Source: an uncultured Eubacteriales bacterium (GTDB lineage Bacteria > Bacillota > Clostridia > Oscillospirales > Butyricicoccaceae). Taken from it: DNA of 6,212 nt. The position numbers were made by a program, and so were the translations under genes. The notes under the pieces are model-generated. The model searched no databases. It was given only the letters and a program-made list of their open reading frames with translations, and was not told the origin of the DNA. This document shows, in pieces, positions 1 to 4,132 of this stretch. The stretch is from contig CAKUPI010000112.1 in the NCBI GenBank assembly GCA_934675045.1, forward strand, positions 1 to 6,212, given 5' to 3'. Each line of letters opens with the position of its first letter. Position 1 is the first letter of the stretch.

Positions 1-313
1 GACGCCCGCCGATTTCACCGGCCAGAGCCAGAGCGCCTCGATCACCCTAAACGGCCTGGTTCCCGGCGCCTACACCGTCACCGAGGACACCGCATGGTCG
101 TGGCGCTACACCTGCGATGAAAGCACAAAAACCGTCACGCTGTCCGACGCGGCCAGCAGCGTCATCTTTAAAAACACCTATTCCGACGACCACTGGCTGG
201 GCGGAGACGACGCGGCCACCAACGACTTTAAGTCCATCGCCGCCGGCCGCGCTGCCGAGGCCATGCTGCCGCCCGACGGCAGGAAAAAAAGCAAAGGAGG
301 TGAGCAGGCATGA
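1..313 (+). CDS. C-terminal fragment of Cna_B/prealbumin-like surface protein
   Basis: This is the 3' end of a larger gene. Frame 2 is open from the left edge to a TGA at 311-313, giving 103 visible residues. Residues about 11-60 look like the last strands of a Cna_B/SpaA (prealbumin-like) beta-sandwich: SITLNGLVPGAYTVTED followed by a strand ending VIFKNTY. In this family the Glu of the YTVTE segment (visible residue 28) catalyses, and the Asn of FKNTY (residue 58) accepts, an intramolecular Lys-Asn isopeptide bond; the Lys would lie upstream of the window. After the domain comes a short tail with DDHWLGGDD (62-70) and a basic end, RKKSKGGEQA. No LPXTG motif and no membrane helix are present, so this protein has no sortase or membrane anchor at its C-terminus. 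The next gene overlaps its stop. The fold assignment is fairly secure; function (adhesin or fibre subunit) is inferred, and the N-terminal architecture is unknown. Confidence 0.75.
   Translation, partial: TPADFTGQSQSASITLNGLVPGAYTVTEDTAWSWRYTCDESTKTVTLSDAASSVIFKNTYSDDHWLGGDDAATNDFKSIAAGRAAEAMLPPDGRKKSKGGEQA
293..303 (+). promoter_or_regulatory. Consensus ribosome binding site inside the preceding gene
   Basis: AAAGGAGGTGA is essentially a full complement to the 16S rRNA 3' end. It lies within codons 98-101 (Lys-Gly-Gly-Glu) of the upstream coding region. GGAGG ends 9 bases before the ATG at 310 and 12 before the ATG at 313, which favours the first of the tandem ATGs. Confidence 0.85.
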
Positions 314-891
314 TGAAGTTCTTTTACCGCGGCAAGCGCCGTATGCCCAGCGCTAAAAAACCGGCTCTCACCATCCTGCCCCTTCTGCTCGTCCTTCTGC
401 TGACCATCGGCGGAACGCTGGCCTTTCTCCTCGACAGCACACAAAAGGTGACCAACACCTTTACCTCCGGCAGCGTCGGCACCGAAATCGAGGAGGAGTT
501 CCCCGAGCACGAGGTCAAGCAGAACGTCCGCATCAAAAACACCGGCAATTCCGCCGCCTTTATCCGCGCGGCCATCGTCGCAAACTGGGTCGCCGCCGAC
601 GGCAGCATTGTCGCTCCCGCCGCCGCTCCCGCCGACTATACCATCGAAAACCTGCCCGGCGAAGGCTGGTTTGAGCAGGGCGGCTACTATTACCACGCCG
701 CCCCGGTCGGAGCCGGTCAAAAAACCGGCTACCTCTTTACCGAGTGCGCTCCCGTCAACGCAAACGCACCCGAGGGCGCCGACCATTTGCAGGTCACCAT
801 TTTGTCGCAGGGCATTCAGGCCACGGCCGACGCCGTCGCTGACGCATGGCCCGAGGTCACCGTTTCCGGCGGCCAGCTGGTCAAGAATTAA
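310..891 (+). CDS. SipW-dependent secreted protein, TasA/camelysin-like
   Basis: A 193-residue secreted protein. The N-terminus has a basic region (RGKRR...KK), a hydrophobic core (about 20-33) and the motif GGTLAFLLDSTQ (34-45). GGTLA followed by a short polar segment is the hallmark of substrates of the SipW signal peptidase, which processes TasA in Bacillus and camelysin-type proteins in other Firmicutes. VTNTFTSGSV follows, then a beta-rich stretch with RIKNTGNSAAFIRAAIVANW (75-94, trimmed here to its key pattern) and a C-terminal strand region (160-185), as in small camelysin/TasA-like proteins. There is no sortase motif and no second membrane helix, so the mature protein is released or assembled extracellularly. 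The start overlaps the upstream stop (ATGA), suggesting translational coupling, and ATG 310 is chosen over ATG 313 for spacing to the ribosome binding site. The signal class is well supported. The fibre or matrix role is by analogy with TasA, and SipW itself is not in the window. Confidence 0.8.
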   Translation: MMKFFYRGKRRMPSAKKPALTILPLLLVLLLTIGGTLAFLLDSTQKVTNTFTSGSVGTEIEEEFPEHEVKQNVRIKNTGNSAAFIRAAIVANWVAADGSIVAPAAAPADYTIENLPGEGWFEQGGYYYHAAPVGAGQKTGYLFTECAPVNANAPEGADHLQVTILSQGIQATADAVADAWPEVTVSGGQLVKN

Positions 892-899
892 GGAGGTGG
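889..899 (+). promoter_or_regulatory. Ribosome binding site overlapping the upstream stop codon
   Basis: TAAGGAGGTGG contains both the TAA stop of the SipW-dependent protein and a strong AAGGAGG site. GGAGG ends 7 bases before the ATG at 904. The arrangement leaves only 12 bases between the coding regions and supports one operon. Confidence 0.8.
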
Positions 900-903
900 C
901 AGC

Positions 904-1812
904 ATGAAACGTCTTATCAAAAACCAACGCATCATCGCCGCCTTTCTGGCGCTCGCCGTTGTGTTCTCCTTCAGTCTGGTCAGCCTGGCCGACGAGCTGG
1001 CCGATCTGCGCGGCGACGTCCCCACCGTCACGCTCGACGAGAAGGACAGAGAGCCCTTCTTCTCCTTCAACCGCGACACCAACCTGTTCGACAACTTTTC
1101 CGGCGTCATGCCGGGCGATAACCTGACGCAAAAGGTCGTTTTCCGCACCGGACGGAGCAACAACTTCGCCTACCGCGTCTATATGTACGCCCGCGTCTGC
1201 CAGAACACCGACGCCGAGGGCCACCCCATCGACACCGAGCTGCGCAAGGAGGGCTTTCTCGACCACCTCAAGCTGTCGGTCAGCCGCGGCGACACGCCGC
1301 TCGACATCCTGTCGGCCGGAACGGGCAATCAGGGCGTTTACCTCGGCGTGTTCTCGGCAAACCAGTCGACCGATTTGATCGTCAACCTTGAGGTCGACAT
1401 CAACATGGGCAACGAGTTCCAAAACGCGCGCGAGTACATAGACTGGGTCTTTTACGCCGAACAGGTCGTCTACCCGCCCAATCCCGACCCCGACCCCGGC
1501 CCTGGCCCCGATCCCGGTCCCGATCCCGGTCCCGACCCCGGCCCCGGCCCCGATCCGACACCCGATCCCGGCCCCGATCCCAAGCCCGATCCGGGCGTTG
1601 ACATCACCGACCCCGACGTCCCCGGCGGGCCCAAGCTCCCCACCGATACCGACGTTGACAACGGCGGCGTTCCCACCACCGACATGCCCAACACCGGCGA
1701 CGACAGCCCGCTTGCGCTGTGGCTGACGCTCACCCTTGTAAGCGGCGGCGGAATGATTGCGCTGCTGCTCACCGGCCGCAAATCGTCCGAAAAAGAAGAG
1801 GCGCGGCGGTAA
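904..1812 (+). CDS. Sortase-anchored surface protein with Pro-rich linker
   Basis: A 302-residue wall protein with a clear modular plan. A classical signal peptide occupies 1-29 (KRLIKNQR, hydrophobic core, probable cleavage after SLA-29); it lacks the GGTLA motif of its neighbour, so it is probably processed by a general signal peptidase. The globular part (about 30-190) is beta-rich; FFSFNRDTNLFDNF...MPGDNLTQKVVF (52-80) resembles the PGD-containing start of TasA/camelysin-like beta domains. Residues 191-231 are a Pro-Asp-Gly-Pro linker suited to spanning peptidoglycan. A C-terminal sorting signal follows: MPNTG (261-265), a hydrophobic helix (about 269-290) and a charged tail GRKSSEKEEARR. 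MPNTG departs from canonical LPXTG only at position 1. A sortase would cut between Thr and Gly and join the protein to the wall or a pilus-like polymer. As the only member visible with an anchor, it may tether the others; that role is inferred. The operon ends directly downstream. Confidence 0.85.
   Translation: MKRLIKNQRIIAAFLALAVVFSFSLVSLADELADLRGDVPTVTLDEKDREPFFSFNRDTNLFDNFSGVMPGDNLTQKVVFRTGRSNNFAYRVYMYARVCQNTDAEGHPIDTELRKEGFLDHLKLSVSRGDTPLDILSAGTGNQGVYLGVFSANQSTDLIVNLEVDINMGNEFQNAREYIDWVFYAEQVVYPPNPDPDPGPGPDPGPDPGPDPGPGPDPTPDPGPDPKPDPGVDITDPDVPGGPKLPTDTDVDNGGVPTTDMPNTGDDSPLALWLTLTLVSGGGMIALLLTGRKSSEKEEARR
1474..1596 (+). repeat. Pro-Asp/Pro-Gly coding repeat
   Basis: A degenerate tandem repeat of 6-base units (CCCGAY/CCCGGY) encodes alternating Pro-Asp and Pro-Gly with a few Pro-Thr and Pro-Lys interruptions, residues 191-231 of the sortase-anchored protein. 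Low-complexity linkers of this kind normally lift a surface domain through the wall. Because the unit is a multiple of three, gain or loss of units would change linker length without breaking the frame. Confidence 0.85.
1684..1809 (+). other. Sortase cell-wall sorting signal (MPNTG)
   Basis: MPNTG at 1684-1698 is followed by Asp-Asp-Ser-Pro, about 20 hydrophobic residues and a basic tail, the three-part order of sortase substrates. Met replaces the usual Leu in the first position. The cleavage site would be Thr-264/Gly-265. No sortase gene is visible in the window. Confidence 0.85.
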
Positions 1813-1827
1813 AACCCCATAAAATCA

Positions 1828-1860
1828 GGAGGCAATCCAGGCGGATTGCCTCCTTTTTTT
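1828..1860 (+). terminator. Intrinsic terminator of the surface-protein operon
   Basis: A perfect 11-bp stem (GGAGGCAATCC, 1828-1838, with GGATTGCCTCC, 1843-1853) closes a 4-base loop and is followed by seven T residues (1854-1860). It begins 16 bases after the TAA of the sortase-anchored gene. On the other strand the bases after the stem are not a good T-tract, so it acts mainly on plus-strand transcription. Confidence 0.92.
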
Positions 1861-1862
1861 GC

Positions 1863-1894
1863 AAAAAAACAGGGAACGGCTCTTTGCCGCTCCC
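1863..1894 (-). terminator. Intrinsic terminator of iscS-iscU
   Basis: Read on the minus strand, GGGAGCGGC (1894-1886), loop AAAGA (1885-1881) and GCCGTTCCC (1880-1872) form a 9-bp stem with one G-U pair. TG and seven T residues (1869-1863) follow. It lies 15 bases beyond the iscU stop and tail-to-tail with the plus-strand terminator, with only two bases between the two T/A tracts. Confidence 0.88.
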
Positions 1895-1908
1895 CGCTGT
1901 GAACCTTT

Positions 1909-2346
1909 TTATTTCTCTTCCTGCTCGCCGTGGCAATGGGCGCACTCGCCGCTGCACCCGATGATGGGAACGGGGTCCATGCCCTTTCCCTTGTAGTAGT
2001 TGGCCAGCGCCGACTTGATGGCCTCCTCGGCCAGCACCGAGCAGTGCACCTTTGCCGGGGGAAGGCCGTCCAGCGCCTCCATCACCGCGGCGTTGGTCAG
2101 CTTGAGCGCTTCCTGAACGCTTTTGCCCTTGACCATCTCGGTCGCCATGCTCGACGTCGCGACGGCGGCGCCGCAGCCGAAGGTCTTAAAGCTGACGTCC
2201 TTGATGATGTCGTCCTCAATCCGCATGTAAATGCGCATGATGTCGCCGCATTTGAGGTTTCCGACCTCGCCAACGGCGTTGGCGTCCTTAAGCTCGCCCA
2301 CGTTGCGGGGGTTGGCGAAGTGATCCATGACTTTTTCCGAATACAT
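1909..2346 (-). CDS. iscU: Fe-S cluster assembly scaffold IscU/NifU-like
   Basis: A 145-residue scaffold on which sulfur from IscS and iron are built into [2Fe-2S]/[4Fe-4S] clusters in the cytoplasm. It matches the NifU N-terminal/IscU family along its length: MYSEKVMDHFANPRNVGE at the start, and the cluster ligands Cys33, Asp35 (LKCGD), Cys58 (TFGCGAA), His101 and Cys102 (VHCS). The C-terminus continues past the core as GCSGECAHCHGEQEEK with Cys131, Cys135 and Cys138. There is no C-terminal Nfu domain as in full NifU. An in-frame ATG at 2352 would add Met-Asp, but AAGGAG (2360-2355) sits only 2 bases from it and 8 bases from the ATG at 2346; the family also usually begins MYSEKVMDHF, so 2346 is chosen. 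iscS ends 46 bases upstream, so the two are probably one transcript. SufU is excluded as less likely because the spacing and motifs fit IscU/NifU. Confidence 0.92.
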   Translation of the reverse strand: MYSEKVMDHFANPRNVGELKDANAVGEVGNLKCGDIMRIYMRIEDDIIKDVSFKTFGCGAAVATSSMATEMVKGKSVQEALKLTNAAVMEALDGLPPAKVHCSVLAEEAIKSALANYYKGKGMDPVPIIGCSGECAHCHGEQEEK

Positions 2347-2354
2347 ATCCATCT

Positions 2355-2360
2355 CTCCTT
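2355..2360 (-). promoter_or_regulatory. Ribosome binding site deciding the iscU start
   Basis: AAGGAG on the minus strand. The spacing is 2 bases to the upstream ATG (2352-2350) and 8 bases to the second ATG (2346-2344). The latter is within the usual range, so initiation at 2346 is favoured. Confidence 0.7.
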
Positions 2361-2392
2361 ATTGCTGTCAAACTCGCATGCTTCCGGCGGAA

Positions 2393-3565
2393 TCAGCCCT
2401 GCCAGACGGGCGACATGGCGCGCAGGCGCGCGATGATGGGGGGAAGCTCCTGCAAAATATAGTCGACGTCCTCTTCCGTGTTGTACTCGCCGAGCGAAAG
2501 CCGCAGCGAGCCGTGCGCCGTCTCGTGGCTCAGGCCGATGGCCATGAGAACATGGCTCGGGTCGAGCGAGCCGGTCGAACAGGCCGAGCCCGTGCTGGCG
2601 CAGATGCCCTTCATGTCGAGCATCAGCACAAGGCTTTCGCCCTCGACGGCGGAAAAGGTAAAGCTGCAATTGCCGGGCAGGCGGTTTGTCGGGTGCCCGG
2701 TCAGAATGCTGTCGGGAATGGTCTGCAAAACGCCGTCGATCAGCTTGCGCTGCAAGGCGCGCAGACGGGCGTTTTCCGCCTCCATGCTCTCGCGCTTGAT
2801 GCGTGCCGCCTCGCCCAGACCGACGATGCCGGGGATGTTTTCCGTGCCGCTGCGGCGGTTTTTCTCCTGTCCGCCGCCGGTGATGACCGGTTCGAGCACA
2901 AGTCCCGAGCGGATATACAGAGCGCCCGTGCCCTTGGGGCCGCAGATTTTGTGCGCCGACAGCGAAAGCAGGTCGATGTTCATGCGGTCGACGTCCAACG
3001 GCGCGTGTCCGAAGGCCTGCACGGCGTCGGTGTGAAAATACACGCCCTTGCTCCGGCAGATGCGGCCGATCTCCTCGAGCGGCTGAATGGTGCCGATTTC
3101 GTTGTTGGCCGCCATGATCGAGACCAGCACGGTGTCCTCGCAGATGGCGTTTTCCAGCGCCTGAAGGTCGACGGTGCCGCTCAAATCGACGGGCAGGTAG
3201 GTGACGCGGAAGCCTTCGTTTTCCAGCGCCTTGGCCGTGTGCAGAACGGCGTGGTGCTCAAAGCTGGTGGTGATGATGTGCCTGCGGCCCTTGGCCTGCC
3301 GCGAATGCACCAGGCCGCGCAGCGCCATGTTATCCGACTCGGTGCCGCTGCCGGTAAAACAAATCTCTTTGGGCTGGGCGCCGATAACCGAGGCGACGTG
3401 GGCGCGCGCCTCTTCCATGGCGGCGTGGCTCTGCTGCCCCAGCTTGTACAGTGTCGAGGCGTTGCCGTAATGCTCGCTGAAATAGGGGAGCATTTTGTCA
3501 AGAACGCGCGGATCGACGCGGGTGGTCGCGGCGTTGTCGGCATAGACTGTACGGGGCTCTATCAT
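2393..3565 (-). CDS. iscS: Cysteine desulfurase IscS/NifS
   Basis: A 390-residue pyridoxal-phosphate enzyme that takes sulfur from L-cysteine, yielding alanine and an enzyme persulfide, for Fe-S assembly and often for tRNA thiolation. The class V aminotransferase fold is evident: VYADNAATTRVDPRV at the N-terminus, GSGTESDN (72-79), EHHAV with His104 stacking on the cofactor, NNEIGTIQP (154-162), HTDAVQ with Asp180, and the cofactor lysine Lys206 in SLSAHKICGPKG. GGGQEKNRRSGTEN (230-243) follows. The catalytic cysteine is Cys329 in STGSACSTG, in the longer mobile loop typical of group I (NifS/IscS) rather than SufS enzymes. Length is normal for the family. AGGAGG (3578-3573) is 7 bases from the ATG, supporting this start. 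iscU follows 46 bases downstream, so it is the expected sulfur acceptor. No iscR, hscA, hscB or fdx is adjacent within the window, as in the reduced Isc sets of Clostridia. Confidence 0.95.
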   Translation of the reverse strand: MIEPRTVYADNAATTRVDPRVLDKMLPYFSEHYGNASTLYKLGQQSHAAMEEARAHVASVIGAQPKEICFTGSGTESDNMALRGLVHSRQAKGRRHIITTSFEHHAVLHTAKALENEGFRVTYLPVDLSGTVDLQALENAICEDTVLVSIMAANNEIGTIQPLEEIGRICRSKGVYFHTDAVQAFGHAPLDVDRMNIDLLSLSAHKICGPKGTGALYIRSGLVLEPVITGGGQEKNRRSGTENIPGIVGLGEAARIKRESMEAENARLRALQRKLIDGVLQTIPDSILTGHPTNRLPGNCSFTFSAVEGESLVLMLDMKGICASTGSACSTGSLDPSHVLMAIGLSHETAHGSLRLSLGEYNTEEDVDYILQELPPIIARLRAMSPVWQG

Positions 3566-3585
3566 GTTGATTCCTCCTGATGAAA

Positions 3586-3623
3586 ACTGTTTCCTTTTCA
3601 GATTTAATATACACCAAAACAGT
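3586..3623. repeat. Short inverted repeat across the iscS promoter
   Basis: ACTGTTT (3586-3592) and AAACAGT (3617-3623) are exact inverted 7-mers, with centres 31 bp (about three helical turns) apart. One arm is in the -35/-10 spacer and the other just after the predicted transcription start. Only one arm would be transcribed, so it cannot form an RNA hairpin; it could be a paired operator or chance in AT-rich DNA. Confidence 0.4.
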
Positions 3624-3634
3624 GAATATTACAA
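3606..3634 (-). promoter_or_regulatory. Probable sigma-A promoter of iscS-iscU
   Basis: On the minus strand, TTGTAA (3634-3629) and TATATT (3611-3606) are separated by exactly 17 bases, a good match to TTGACA-17-TATAAT. The segment is an AT-rich island in an otherwise GC-rich region. Transcription would start near 3599, leaving a leader of roughly 33 bases. The -35 box includes the TAA stop codon of rnhA. No Rrf2/IscR-type operator was recognised, but a short inverted repeat overlaps the core promoter. Confidence 0.6.
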
Positions 3635-4075
3635 CCCCTGTTTGAAAAAATTACTCTGCGCCACGGCAAGGGCGTCGCAGCGGTTGTTGAGCGGGTTCTG
3701 CGCGTGGCCCTTGACCCAGATCAGCTCCACTCTGTGGCGGTTGAGCTGCACGAGCAGCGCCTGCCACAAATCGGCGTTCAGCACGGGGGACTTGTCGGCC
3801 TTTTTCCAGCCGCGCAACACCCAGGCGCGCAGCCAGCCCTCGTTTACGGCCTTGCAGAGGTACTGCGAGTCGGAATACAGCTGCACCGCGCACGGCTCGG
3901 TCAGCGCCTCCAGCCCCCGGATGGCCGCCGTCAGCTCCATGCGGTTGTTGGTCGTCTCGCGTTCGCCGCCCGAAAGCTCGCGTTCGCGGCCCTTGTAGCG
4001 CAAAATGGCGCCCCAGCCGCCCGGGCCGGGGTTTCCCGAGCAGGCGCCGTCGGTATAGAGTTCGATTTCCTTCAT
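3629..4075 (-). CDS. rnhA: Ribonuclease HI
   Basis: A 148-residue enzyme that cuts the RNA strand of RNA-DNA hybrids (R-loops, primer remnants) in the cytoplasm. All active-site residues are present: Asp9 in [16 protein letters not shown], Glu47 in NNRMEL, Asp69 in YSDSQY, His124 in VKGHAQNP and Asp134 in NNRCDALA. Length and order match bacterial RNase HI, including the basic handle region ([12 protein letters not shown], about 87-98). There is no N-terminal hybrid-binding domain. A GTG at 4081 lies in frame two codons upstream, but the only candidate ribosome binding site (AAGTGAG, weak) is 2 bases from that GTG and 8 bases from the ATG at 4075, so the ATG is chosen. gyrA ends 57 bases upstream with no terminator between, which suggests co-transcription. 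The stop codon overlaps the iscS -35 box. Confidence 0.95.
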   Translation of the reverse strand: MKEIELYTDGACSGNPGPGGWGAILRYKGRERELSGGERETTNNRMELTAAIRGLEALTEPCAVQLYSDSQYLCKAVNEGWLRAWVLRGWKKADKSPVLNADLWQALLVQLNRHRVELIWVKGHAQNPLNNRCDALAVAQSNFFKQGL

Positions 4076-4132
4076 TGTCACAGCTCACTTCATATCGCAG
4101 GGCGGGGCCGTTCGGCCGCGCAGCCTTCCGGC

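Noticed and set aside
178..1422. Long minus-strand open frame of 414 codons opposite the surface operon
   Set aside because: It crosses three recognisable plus-strand genes with proper ribosome binding sites. Strong G/C preference in third codon positions keeps the reverse frame free of stops; the product has no recognisable domain.
1470..1835. Minus-strand Gly/Ser-repeat open frame resembling a silk-like protein
   Set aside because: It is the reverse complement of the Pro-Asp/Pro-Gly linker repeat. The plus-strand frame has a signal peptide, sorting signal and ribosome binding site, while this one has none.
2382..2392. TTCCG-G-CGGAA palindrome just after the iscS stop
   Set aside because: A one-base centre leaves at best a 4-bp hairpin with no T-tract, and no regulator site of this form was recognised; it is too short to call.
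2327..3580. Plus-strand open frame of 417 codons opposite iscS and iscU
   Set aside because: It is the antisense shadow of iscS, whose catalytic residues are all intact; the translation is low-complexity Ala/Arg/Gly/Asp-rich with no known motif.
4106..4117. GGCCG-TT-CGGCC palindrome between gyrA and rnhA as a possible terminator
   Set aside because: The stem is short with a 2-base loop and no T-tract on either strand, so it is not an intrinsic terminator; it is likely a chance GC palindrome.
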